The notes: a model not told the origin generated them from the sequence alone. A DNA stretch of 6,583 bases from Hyphomicrobiales bacterium (GCA_023266715.1 JAHFPK010000162.1:1-6583); one strand, 5' to 3'; shown: positions 1 to 5,516, counted from the stretch's first letter. Numbers and translations: made by a program.

Positions 1-2
1 AT

Positions 3-125
3 TACGCCGGCGTTGCAAGAGGCCTGAAGCAGATGGGCTATCGCGGCCCCGTCTGCATGGAAGCTTTCGCCTCCGGTGATGCGGACAAGGCCGTTGAGGG
101 CTTCCGCACAGTATTTACGGTTTAA
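3..125 (+). CDS. Sugar phosphate isomerase/epimerase-like protein, C-terminal end only
   Basis: The window opens inside this gene; the last 40 codons are visible, read in the frame starting at base 3 and ending with TAA at 123-125. The peptide contains GLKQMGYRGPVCMEAF, which resembles the last strand of xylose isomerase-like TIM barrels (sugar phosphate isomerase/epimerase, AP endonuclease 2 superfamily), where a 'GY.G.v..E.f' pattern carries a metal-binding glutamate. Such proteins interconvert ketoses or hydroxypyruvate-type compounds in sugar and polyol catabolism. The stop lies 16 bp before the start of the PanB-like gene, so the two are probably co-transcribed. The family call rests on one short motif and the substrate cannot be told. 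Confidence 0.6.
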   Translation, partial: YAGVARGLKQMGYRGPVCMEAFASGDADKAVEGFRTVFTV

Positions 126-126
126 T

Positions 127-132
127 GAGGAG
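127..132 (+). promoter_or_regulatory. Ribosome binding site of the PanB-like gene
   Basis: GAGGAG lies 9 bases before the ATG at 142. It decides the start: the frame stays open back to an ATG at 76, but that start has no Shine-Dalgarno match, would overlap the upstream gene by 50 bases, and would add 22 residues with no counterpart in PanB. Confidence 0.75.
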
Positions 133-141
133 TGCCCTGCA

Positions 142-954
142 ATGAATCCAAACATCGGTCGCCCGACAGTCGCCGATATCCGCGCCATGAAAGCGCGCGG
201 GCAAAAAATTTCCATGCTTTATGTCACGAGGGCCGAGGAAGCGGCGGCGGCTAATGCTGCGGGCATCCACATGCTGTCGATTGAAGGCCGTTTTTTCACG
301 GCGGAAATGCGCGAAGCCGCAGGCCGCTGTTTCGTGCAGGTGGGCCTGCCCTATGGACCATTCGGCAACCTGGTTACGGTGGAAGACTACCTGCGCGCCG
401 CTTTCCGCTTCATGAAGCTGGGTGGCGACTGCTTCTATTGCGCGGCCTCGCTCTACATCCAGAAGGCGTTGTGTGACAACGCCGTGCCGGTCGTGGCGCA
501 CGTGGGCCTCATTCCCTCACAATGCACTTGGACCGGCGGTTTCAAGGCCGTGGGCAAGACGGCGGAAAGCGCGCGCTCCGTGTGGAACCATGTGAAGCGG
601 CTGGAAGCCATTGGTTGCTTTGGCGCAGAACTTGAAGTCGTGCCGGACCGTGTGGCCGCCGAAATCTCCAGCCGCACCAGCATGATCATGCTCGGCATGG
701 GCGCTGGGCCAGGCGCTGACGCGCAATACTTGTTTACGGAAGATGTGCTGGGCCATACGGCGGGCCACAAACCACGCCATGCCAAGACCTATCGCAATTT
801 TGCCGCCGAATTCGAGCGCCTGCAGAACGAGCGCATCGCCGCCTTCAAGGAATTCATCGCCGATGTGAACTCGGGGACCTATCCGGCGCAGGAACATGTG
901 GTGCCGATCAACGACGAAGAGTTCGAACGCTTCAAGGCGTCTATTTCTGCTTAA
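142..954 (+). CDS. PanB-like protein (3-methyl-2-oxobutanoate hydroxymethyltransferase superfamily) with altered active site
   Basis: This 270-aa protein lines up end to end with ketopantoate hydroxymethyltransferase PanB (264 aa in E. coli), a (beta/alpha)8 enzyme that makes ketopantoate for pantothenate and CoA. Matches include HVGLIPSQ (120-127), TGGFKAVGKT (131-140), ELEVVP (163-168, holding the equivalent of catalytic Glu181), GMGAGPGADAQYLFTEDVLG (185-204) and the tail SGTYPAQEH (244-252). The metal and substrate residues differ. By eye alignment the VGDS loop is SIEG (46-49, Asp45 to Glu), the LADLPF strand is VGLPY (Asp84 to Gly68), and the VKIEGG strand is FYCAAS (98-103, Lys112 to Tyr99 and Glu114 to Ala101). 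True pantothenate synthesis is therefore doubtful, so I give no panB symbol. It follows a sugar isomerase-like gene by 16 bp and precedes an RpiR regulator, which points to a catabolic role, perhaps an aldolase or lyase on a 2-oxo acid. Substrate unknown. Confidence 0.85.
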   Translation: MNPNIGRPTVADIRAMKARGQKISMLYVTRAEEAAAANAAGIHMLSIEGRFFTAEMREAAGRCFVQVGLPYGPFGNLVTVEDYLRAAFRFMKLGGDCFYCAASLYIQKALCDNAVPVVAHVGLIPSQCTWTGGFKAVGKTAESARSVWNHVKRLEAIGCFGAELEVVPDRVAAEISSRTSMIMLGMGAGPGADAQYLFTEDVLGHTAGHKPRHAKTYRNFAAEFERLQNERIAAFKEFIADVNSGTYPAQEHVVPINDEEFERFKASISA

Positions 955-1106
955 CCCCGTATTTTGCTGCAAACAAGATGAACCGTTACATATTCACAAT
1001 CCAATGCACCTCCCGCCGCGGTTTGGTTGCAGCTATTGCGGGATATTGCGCTGAAAATGGCGCCAATTATCACAAACAGTCTTTTGGATATGGAGTGTAG
1101 ACTTTC

Positions 1107-1376
1107 ATGTCCCCGCCCAGAGATCTGGCCGAGTTGAAGGGAATGATTGCGAAACGGCAGATTCAAGTGCCTCTGAAACTGCAGCGTGTCCTGGAGTATG
1201 TGCTTGAGAACCCTAATGACGTGGCCTTCTCCAATACGCGGAACCTTGCAAGGAACTGTGATGTTTCAAATTCCACAGTCGTGCGAACGGCCAAAGCGCT
1301 GGGCTTTGTTGATTTCAAGGGATTCCGGGAACTATTCAGACGCGAACTGAGGCAGCGGAGGGGACTCTTGAGGTGA
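1107..1376 (+). pseudogene. MurR/RpiR family regulator, truncated after the helix-turn-helix domain
   Basis: The 89-aa product is a typical N-terminal HTH_6 domain of RpiR/MurR regulators. An opening helix (QVPLKLQRVLEYVLENPNDVAF, split here as QVPLKLQRVLE then YVLENPNDVAF) is followed by the recognition helix around VSNSTVVRTAKALGF (53-67) and the family signature DFKGFRELFRREL (69-81). RpiR proteins are normally about 280-300 aa, with a C-terminal SIS domain that senses a phosphosugar. Here the frame stops with TGA at 1374-1376, before any SIS sequence, and neither other forward frame through 1365-1560 looks like SIS. The start has GGAG at 1092-1095, 11 bases upstream. It is probably a 5' remnant left by a deletion or insertion. 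A stand-alone DNA-binding fragment that is still expressed cannot be excluded. The neighbouring isomerase and PanB-like genes are the likely former regulon. Confidence 0.75.
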
Positions 1377-1509
1377 ATGAGCCTATTGAATCAGAACTGG
1401 AGTTGTCAGTTGATTGTTGCCTACTCAATGTCAGCCAACGCTGTGATTGCGGACGAATTTCTAAAGCTAACAATCAGACGCATTGGGTCACAAGGCGCCG
1501 TTGTTGGCT
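1377..1509. other. Probable junction segment with no recognisable gene
   Basis: These 133 bp separate the broken RpiR gene from the stop codon of the minus-strand LysR gene. One hand-counted line (1381-1440) is about 45% GC, against about 65% inside the PanB-like gene. A 61-codon ORF (1377-1562) begins directly after the RpiR stop but runs into the antisense of the LysR gene and shows no family features. I see no transposase remnant, tRNA or clear terminal repeat. Confidence 0.4.
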
Positions 1510-2400
1510 TCAAGAGTGAACCGAAGTCTGATTTGTCGCCTGTTGCTTCAACCACGTTATAAAAACCTTTAGCTGTGGACTGAGCACACCGGGGCGGGGT
1601 TGGATGTAGTATGTCCCAAAAGCCTCATCCGAAAACAACTCAACGAGCTGTCCGGATTGGAGTTCCTTCTCAACGAAGGGACGTGCGGTGTAGGTGATAC
1701 CGTCTCCGCGGCGCACCGCCTCCATGATCAGATTGCCCGGCATATGAGTGATAACGAGTGGATGTGTCACTGTGACACCGTGCCGTTCCATCCAGCGCGC
1801 AACTTCGTTGGTGCCAAGTTCTTGCAACCACGGCATATCGACAAGCATTGTCGGGTCGGTGAACTCTTGCCCGCCAATTAGCCCAGGCGTTCCGACGACA
1901 ACCATATCGGCGATCAGAACCGGGTCTACTCCCGTGTCTGATCCACGACCTTCCCGGTAACGGATCGCCAGATCGATACCACCCGGCCTCAGCTCCACAA
2001 TTTCCGATGTTGGGTTTAGCAACAGTCTAATCCCCGGATGCTGCTGCTGGAAATCCACGATCCTCGACATCAGCCACATCACCGCAAAAGCAGGCGAAGT
2101 GGTGATTTGCACTGGCCGAATGGCATCAGATCCAGTCACCGCGTCAATGCCTCTGCGAATGATGGCAAAACCAGCCGTCAACTCCTTGGCGAGTACCGTT
2201 CCTTCTTCGGTAAGGGCTATTTTGCGCCCATTCCGGACAACAAGGGTCACGCCCAGCTGTTTCTCTAACGCTTTAATTTGTTGACTTACTGCCGCATGGG
2301 TAACGTTCAGCGCGGTGCCGGCCCGTGAATAGCTCCCTAGTTCCGCCACGGCGGAGAACGCCTTGAGGCTATTGAGCGAAGGAAAATCGGACCAGTCCAT
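1510..2400 (-). CDS. LysR family transcriptional regulator, GcvA-like subgroup
   Basis: This 296-aa protein has the normal LysR length and layout. The N-terminal winged helix-turn-helix covers about residues 8-68, with SLNSLKAFSAVAE, then SYSRAGTALNVTHAAVSQQI, then KALEKQLGV and LTEEG. A periplasmic-binding-protein-like effector domain follows (about 90-290). The 'PSLNSLKAF' opening and 'VTHAAVSQQIKALE' resemble the GcvA branch, but the effector cannot be predicted. The gene is divergent from the GFA gene, with 189 bp between their starts, the usual arrangement for a LysR protein controlling its neighbour. Its ATG (2398-2400) has only a weak purine stretch (AAGAAAAA) upstream. The gene looks intact. 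Its 3' end faces the truncated RpiR gene. Confidence 0.9.
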   Translation of the reverse strand: MDWSDFPSLNSLKAFSAVAELGSYSRAGTALNVTHAAVSQQIKALEKQLGVTLVVRNGRKIALTEEGTVLAKELTAGFAIIRRGIDAVTGSDAIRPVQITTSPAFAVMWLMSRIVDFQQQHPGIRLLLNPTSEIVELRPGGIDLAIRYREGRGSDTGVDPVLIADMVVVGTPGLIGGQEFTDPTMLVDMPWLQELGTNEVARWMERHGVTVTHPLVITHMPGNLIMEAVRRGDGITYTARPFVEKELQSGQLVELFSDEAFGTYYIQPRPGVLSPQLKVFITWLKQQATNQTSVHS

Positions 2401-2589
2401 TTGTTAGTTTTTCTTGCATATGCGAAAATTATTTAAGTCGCATTCAACCGGCATTTGATCAACAATGTCAACGCTAAGACAATGTCGGCCCAGTCCGTGC
2501 GTGTCAATTCATATAACAATTTCAACGATTATGCCGGATACGGAAATTGGTCATCGTGTAAACGTTGGTATTGTTGGGAGCCAATGCAC
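2401..2589. promoter_or_regulatory. Divergent control region between the LysR and GFA genes
   Basis: This intergenic region is AT-rich and must hold promoters for both directions. An 8-bp palindrome, GCATATGC (2416-2423), sits in an imperfect 18-bp dyad (2411-2428) and fits the LysR T-N11-A pattern (T2414 to A2426), so it is a candidate LysR operator close to the LysR start. TTGATC (2455-2460), 17 bp, then GACAAT (2478-2483) is a possible but weak sigma70-type promoter for the GFA gene; TATAAC (2512-2517) is another possible -10 without a good -35. All of these sites are by eye and tentative. Confidence 0.35.
2576..2580 (+). promoter_or_regulatory. Ribosome binding site that decides the GFA gene start
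   Basis: GGGAG is 9 bases before the ATG at 2590 and only 3 bases before an in-frame ATG at 2584. The later ATG is therefore favoured. A longer reading from a TTG at 2455 would add a 45-residue N-terminus unrelated to the family and run through the promoter region. Confidence 0.6.
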
Positions 2590-3012
2590 ATGAATGAAAA
2601 AAGTGTAAGCCATGAAGGCGGCTGTCTGTGCGGAGCGGTCCGTTACATGGTGCAGGGCTCACCTGAGTCATCGAACCATTGCCATTGCCGCTCCTGTCAA
2701 AGAGCAGTGGGAGCGGGATTTGCAACATGGTGTGCCGCGAAAAGTGAAAACTTCAAGGTCACCAAAGGGGAGATCAAGGTCTGTGAAACCTCGCCAGGCA
2801 TTGAACGCGGGTTTTGCGGCAACTGCGGCACCTCATTGACTTACGTCGCAAAGGGAAATTGGTCCGGGCAGGACTGGACAGGAAAGGTCTGGTTTTTGGC
2901 CCCGACACTCGATGACCCCTCAATCGTCTCGCCTACTGGTCATTATTATATTTCGCACCAGCAACCCTGGGTGAAGCTCAACGATGGATTGCCGACATTT
3001 GAAAAATTTTGA
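2590..3012 (+). CDS. GFA/CENP-V domain zinc protein (glutathione-dependent formaldehyde-activating-like)
   Basis: This 140-aa protein has the compact Mss4-like zinc fold of the GFA/CENP-V family. The cysteine pattern is complete: GGCLCGAVRY (Cys12, Cys14), HCHCRSCQRAVG (Cys31, Cys33, Cys36) and FCGNCGTSLTY (Cys76, Cys79), with two further cysteines at 48 and 65. The tail HYYISHQQPWVKLNDGLP is typical of the family. Family members bind zinc; Gfa of Paracoccus was described as speeding the reaction of formaldehyde with glutathione, but most relatives have no proven substrate. The length matches single-domain members. It is probably co-transcribed with the DUF1059-like gene 34 bp downstream and may be controlled by the divergent LysR gene. 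The fold is secure; the formaldehyde role is not. Confidence 0.88.
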   Translation: MNEKSVSHEGGCLCGAVRYMVQGSPESSNHCHCRSCQRAVGAGFATWCAAKSENFKVTKGEIKVCETSPGIERGFCGNCGTSLTYVAKGNWSGQDWTGKVWFLAPTLDDPSIVSPTGHYYISHQQPWVKLNDGLPTFEKF

Positions 3013-3046
3013 ATTTGCAAGCCACCTGTTCATGAAAGGAAAGGCC

Positions 3047-3241
3047 ATGACAACAGCTTACACATATGCCTGTAAGGATTATCCGGGAATGGAAGCATGT
3101 CCGGGCCAATTCACCGCTGAAACAGAAGCAGAGGTCATAAAGCTCGTGGAACTCCATGCCTCGGTTGCTCACAGTGAAGACCCCGCTGCATGGAGCGACA
3201 ACGACAGAACTTTTCTCAAGACGCTCGTTAAGTTTGAATAG
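3047..3241 (+). CDS. DUF1059-like small protein
   Basis: This 64-aa protein begins with YACKDYPGMEACPGQFTAET (5-24), followed by a helix (EAEVIKLVELHASVAH, 27-42). That is the layout of DUF1059 proteins: an N-terminal cysteine, 'aCp..F.aet', then a helix ending in H...H. Cys9, Cys18, His37 and His42 could form a metal site, but no function is established. AAGGA at 3036-3040 is 6 bases before the ATG, so this start is preferred over in-frame ATGs at 2984 (inside the GFA gene) and 3032. The gene follows the GFA gene by 34 bp, probably in one transcript, and ends 4 bp from the stop of the convergent methyltransferase gene. Confidence 0.75.
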   Translation: MTTAYTYACKDYPGMEACPGQFTAETEAEVIKLVELHASVAHSEDPAAWSDNDRTFLKTLVKFE

Positions 3242-3245
3242 GCTG

Positions 3246-4022
3246 CTACGGCTTTATGGCCAGAAGCGAAATGCTCTTCACGCCGAATTTCCTGCTGGCT
3301 CCGCGGGCGTTATCGGAGATAAACTGATACGCGGGATTGTCTTCGGTTTTGATCATCCTGAGGCCTGAGGCTTCGATCTGCCCGCGATAATTGTCCTGCT
3401 GTGCGGCACCTCCAATGCAGGCTGCCCAAAGCGTTGAATTGCACACGATGGTCTCGGGCAGTTGCACCTCGGTCACGATGTCGGAAAGCACCAGCCGCCC
3501 GCCCGGCTTCAGCAGGCGCGCTGCTTCATCGAAGACTTTCCGCTTGTCGGTCGCAAGGTTGATCACTCCATTGCTGATCACGACATCCGCCAATGCGTCG
3601 GGAAGAGGGACCGCTTCGATATATCCCTTGAGGTATGTGACATTCCGGAAGCCGTCCCGGTCGCGCAGCCGCTCGGCCTTCGCGCGCTGTTCATCGGTCA
3701 TGTCGATGCCGATCACCTTTCCTTGCGCACCCACCTTCAATGCAGCGACGAAAGTGTCCATCCCCGAGCCGCTTCCGAGATCGACGACAGTCTCGCCTGC
3801 CTTCAGATCGGCAAGATGGAAGTAGAATCCGACACCGGCGAATGACTCGATGGCCTCGGCCGGAATCTGATCGAGATCGGCTGGGGCATAGCCCAGGCGC
3901 TCGGCAAGCTTGCGCCCCATCTCGAAGTGGAACTCGCCATTGGGCTCTTCGGCAACACTGCGGTACATCGCCTTGACCTTGGCTTCGAGTTCTTTCGGAT
4001 CGAATTTAGCGAGAGTTGTCAT
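3246..4022 (-). CDS. SAM-dependent methyltransferase, ArsM-like
   Basis: This 258-aa class I methyltransferase has a clear SAM fold: motif I VVDLGSGSGMD (79-89), the acidic strand end VIGIDMTDEQ (103-112), NGVINL (151-156) and LLKPGGRLVLSDIV (170-183). The order and wording (IPAEAIESF before motif I, CNSTLWAACIGGA at 194-206) match arsenite methyltransferases, which methylate As(III) in the cytosol. Cys202 in the CIGG motif corresponds to a conserved arsenic-binding cysteine. The usual 'GCGNP' cysteine is replaced (AGVGFYF, 62-68) and I see no cysteine in the C-terminal 50 residues. Arsenic activity is therefore uncertain, and another soft nucleophile or a small metabolite is possible. AGGGAG (plus-strand 4031-4036) favours the ATG at 4022 over the one at 4028, which would give 260 aa. 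The gene is convergent with the DUF1059-like gene and its coding is GC-richer than its neighbours. Confidence 0.85.
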   Translation of the reverse strand: MTTLAKFDPKELEAKVKAMYRSVAEEPNGEFHFEMGRKLAERLGYAPADLDQIPAEAIESFAGVGFYFHLADLKAGETVVDLGSGSGMDTFVAALKVGAQGKVIGIDMTDEQRAKAERLRDRDGFRNVTYLKGYIEAVPLPDALADVVISNGVINLATDKRKVFDEAARLLKPGGRLVLSDIVTEVQLPETIVCNSTLWAACIGGAAQQDNYRGQIEASGLRMIKTEDNPAYQFISDNARGASRKFGVKSISLLAIKP

Positions 4023-4030
4023 GGTCATGT

Positions 4031-4036
4031 CTCCCT
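4031..4036 (-). promoter_or_regulatory. Ribosome binding site of the methyltransferase gene
   Basis: On the minus strand this reads AGGGAG, 8 bases before the ATG that ends at 4022 and 2 bases before the one that ends at 4028. The spacing supports the inner start. Confidence 0.6.
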
Positions 4037-4054
4037 TGAATGGGATGGATGCTC

Positions 4055-4083
4055 ATCGTATCTCTCATAGCGGACTTGCACAA
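4055..4083 (-). promoter_or_regulatory. Possible promoter of the methyltransferase gene
   Basis: On the minus strand, TTGTGC (4083-4078), a 17-bp spacer and TACGAT (4060-4055) resemble a weak sigma70 promoter at a sensible distance from the start. The match is only partial and no operator is evident next to it. Confidence 0.25.
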
Positions 4084-4175
4084 GATATCGATCTGAGCAT
4101 TAATTTCACGACTTCCCCATTCCGGCTCCATATCGTCACCGCCGATGCCAGCGGTTCGTGATAACATGGCCCTCC

Positions 4176-4197
4176 TTGAGTCCTAACGAGGATTCAA
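4176..4197 (+). promoter_or_regulatory. Inverted repeat, candidate operator for the envelope gene cluster
   Basis: TTGAGTCCT, 4-bp AACG, then AGGATTCAA form a dyad with 8 of 9 base pairs matching. It lies just before the first gene of the cluster and overlaps the proposed -35 and spacer of its promoter, where a repressor or MerR-type activator would bind. It is not followed by a T-run, so it is unlikely to be a terminator. No regulator gene for it lies in the window. Confidence 0.5.
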
Positions 4198-4204
4198 CTA
4201 AATT
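4176..4204 (+). promoter_or_regulatory. Possible sigma70-like promoter for the envelope gene cluster
   Basis: TTGAGT (4176-4181), a 17-bp spacer and TAAATT (4199-4204) match the consensus at 4 of 6 positions each. The expected transcription start, about 7 bases after the -10, coincides with the ATG at 4211, and that ATG has no Shine-Dalgarno sequence, so the first gene may be translated from a leaderless mRNA. Confidence 0.4.
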
Positions 4205-4210
4205 GCTGCC

Positions 4211-4540
4211 ATGGCCTTGGAAAAAATACGTCGAATTGTATTCATTGTTGCAGCAGTTGTTTTGTTTTTTGCGACGGTGCTGCCGAATATAAGCGTTAAC
4301 GCCGGCATGGCAGATGTGGGCCCCGGCATAACGGCCGTTTCTAACAGCATGACGTGCGCCGACTGCGCCATGGACACAATGAAGTTCGGTTCCGCGAGTT
4401 GCGCGCAAGGCTCATGCATTGGTCTTGCCGTGATTGCCGAGACTGACGTGAACTTGGGCTCAAGCAAGCAAATATTCTTCCAGTTGGCTACCATTCGCCC
4501 GGATGAACTCTCTTTCGCTCCACCTGCGCCGCCAATTTAA
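4211..4540 (+). CDS. Small Cys-rich membrane-anchored or secreted protein, DUF2946-like layout
   Basis: The 109-aa product starts with positive charges (KIRR) and one hydrophobic stretch (about residues 9-25, IVFIVAAVVLFFATVLP), acting as a signal or anchor. The exported part carries C-x2-C (Cys49, Cys52) and C-x4-C (Cys64, Cys69), and ends in a Pro-rich tail (RPDELSFAPPAPPI, 96-109). This layout recalls small DUF2946-type proteins seen near copper and other metal genes, but I do not recognise a named family. The cysteines could bind metal or form two disulfides. A TAA at 4199-4201 blocks any longer reading and there is no Shine-Dalgarno near the ATG. It is the first gene of the cluster, 88 bp before the next. 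Confidence 0.6.
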   Translation: MALEKIRRIVFIVAAVVLFFATVLPNISVNAGMADVGPGITAVSNSMTCADCAMDTMKFGSASCAQGSCIGLAVIAETDVNLGSSKQIFFQLATIRPDELSFAPPAPPI

Positions 4541-4570
4541 CCACTCTCCATTCAATTTGTTCTGACAGCA

Positions 4571-4596
4571 CCCACTTTCTGAAAACCCATTTTCAG
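4571..4596 (+). repeat. Short direct repeat with an embedded hairpin
   Basis: CCCACTTTCTG (4571-4581) recurs 15 bp later as CCCATTTTCAG (4586-4596), 9 of 11 identical. The second half also forms a perfect 7-bp stem: CTGAAAA (4579-4585), loop CCCA, TTTTCAG (4590-4596). No T-run follows and the stem is AT-rich, so a terminator is unlikely; an mRNA stem-loop or protein site before the next gene is possible. Confidence 0.35.
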
Positions 4597-4618
4597 TCGG
4601 GGGCTCACAAACATTTAT

Positions 4619-4622
4619 GGAG
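4619..4622 (+). promoter_or_regulatory. Ribosome binding site that decides the start of the 96-aa membrane protein
   Basis: GGAG lies 6 bases before the ATG at 4629. In-frame ATGs at 4617 and 4623 either overlap this site or sit against it, so 4629 is the best start. Confidence 0.6.
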
Positions 4623-4628
4623 ATGAAT

Positions 4629-4919
4629 ATGAAAAGCAAAATTCTGAGCCCCGAAACGGGCGGATTGAACACATGGGGCTTGGTTGCCCGCTTGCTCAAT
4701 ACCGCAATCAGGCGGCCGATCTTTGTGGTTGCCGCCGTCGCCATGGCCACAGGGCTTGGCCTCTATCTGAACTGGCTCACGATTGCTGCGCTGGGACTTG
4801 CGCCGCTTATTCTTACGTTGGCTCCGTGTGCATTGATGTGCGCGCTTGGGCTTTGTGGGATGTCTGCAAGCAAAAACAAGTCAGATAGCAAACCACCAAT
4901 TGAGGATGACCAGCCATGA
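4629..4919 (+). CDS. Small inner-membrane protein with C-x3-C-x4-C in a membrane segment
   Basis: The 96-aa product has two predicted membrane segments (about 31-48 and 50-76), with the charged ends RLLNTAIRR before and KNKSDSKPPIEDD after. The second segment ends in APCALMCALGLCGM (66-78), putting Cys67, Cys71 and Cys76 near one membrane face. The pattern recalls small DUF2933-type proteins with 'CPLMH' motifs found in metal-resistance clusters, but I cannot assign it to a known family. Its stop overlaps the start of the next gene as ATGA (4916-4919), which implies translational coupling and possibly a joint function with the exported Cys-rich protein. Confidence 0.7.
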   Translation: MKSKILSPETGGLNTWGLVARLLNTAIRRPIFVVAAVAMATGLGLYLNWLTIAALGLAPLILTLAPCALMCALGLCGMSASKNKSDSKPPIEDDQP

Positions 4920-5485
4920 GCCGTCAACTGCCGTTCAGCGCAATACGCTACAATCGCCGTGCACTTATCCTGGCTTCTGTCTCTTTGTTTGCGTCGCCAA
5001 AATTTGTGATAGCTGCGGCCCAACCTGGAACTGAGGAAAAATTCAACTATCTCAGCAAAAACGGCAATTCAAGCTGTTCAACCCAGTTCCGCGATTCCAT
5101 TTTAACAATGTCACCACCGACGAGGATTCAGGGCTCCTGCTGCGGCCCCATGGCCCTGCACCGATACAAGGAACAAGTCGAAGGCCTCAAGGAATATGCA
5201 AGGTTTCCTGAAATCCCGCCTGATCCCTACGATATTGATCCCGGCTTCGCAGTAAAAATGCTGAAACAGTACAAGGTTGAACTTAATCGCGTGAACCTCG
5301 CTAAATACAACACCGCCATGGAACTGTCAGGGGAAGGTGGGCCTTGCTGCTGCAAGTGCTGGCGCTGGGAGGTTCTCGGCGGCATGGGAAAAGTTCTCAT
5401 CCGCGACCGGCAAATCGACAGTAAAACCCTTGCCAGGATTTGGGACCTGACAAACGGTTGTGGCGGCGACGAACATGTGCACTGA
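4916..5485 (+). CDS. Exported Cys-rich protein with CC and CCCxC motifs, unknown function
   Basis: This 189-aa protein begins with an export signal. An RR pair (14-15, YNRRALILAS) precedes a hydrophobic stretch that ends in VIAAAQ, so cleavage near residue 35 is likely; the RR suggests Tat export but falls short of the full consensus. The mature part has eight cysteines: Cys54, the pair Cys75-Cys76 (GSCCGPMALHRY), the cluster Cys144-145-146 and 148 (GPCCCKCWRWEV), and Cys182 (NGCGGDEHVH), with two terminal histidines. PEIPPDPYDIDP (98-109) looks like a conserved loop. I recall similar hypothetical proteins in metal-related clusters but know no tested function. The thiols could bind Cu(I) or a similar ion, or a cofactor. 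It overlaps the upstream membrane protein gene by 4 bp and precedes the Asp-box gene. Confidence 0.75.
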   Translation: MSRQLPFSAIRYNRRALILASVSLFASPKFVIAAAQPGTEEKFNYLSKNGNSSCSTQFRDSILTMSPPTRIQGSCCGPMALHRYKEQVEGLKEYARFPEIPPDPYDIDPGFAVKMLKQYKVELNRVNLAKYNTAMELSGEGGPCCCKCWRWEVLGGMGKVLIRDRQIDSKTLARIWDLTNGCGGDEHVH

Positions 5486-5505
5486 AACCAATCGTTCAAA
5501 CACAC

Positions 5506-5509
5506 AGGA
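5506..5509 (+). promoter_or_regulatory. Ribosome binding site of the Asp-box protein gene
   Basis: AGGA lies 7 bases before the ATG at 5517 and 4 before the one at 5514. A longer frame opening at a TTG (5460) would put an unrelated polar stretch ahead of a normal signal peptide and overlap the previous gene. Confidence 0.5.
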
Positions 5510-5516
5510 TAAAATG

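Noticed and set aside
76..141. Possible 22-residue N-terminal extension of the PanB-like protein.
   Set aside because: It overlaps the upstream gene, has no ribosome site, and adds sequence not found in PanB, while the ATG at 142 has a good GAGGAG.
1058..1065. TGGCGCCA palindrome before the RpiR gene, considered as an autoregulatory operator.
   Set aside because: Eight bases without extension are expected by chance in GC-rich DNA, and no second copy was seen.
1377..1562. 61-codon ORF starting directly after the RpiR stop, with GAGG 3 bases before its ATG.
   Set aside because: No domain, signal peptide or repeat is visible, the ribosome site spacing is poor, and its 3' end is antisense to the LysR gene. 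It does not read as the missing SIS domain.
2455..2589. N-terminal extension of the GFA protein from a TTG codon.
   Set aside because: It would run through the promoter region, is unlike GFA proteins, and the ATG at 2590 has a well-placed GGGAG.
3391..3845. Long plus-strand ORFs opposite the methyltransferase gene.
   Set aside because: They are antisense shadows of a GC-rich gene with clear SAM motifs on the minus strand and carry no motif of their own.
4166..4186. Six-codon ORF (MALLES) before the 109-aa gene, considered as a leader peptide.
   Set aside because: It overlaps the proposed promoter and dyad and lacks a ribosome site or regulatory codon run.
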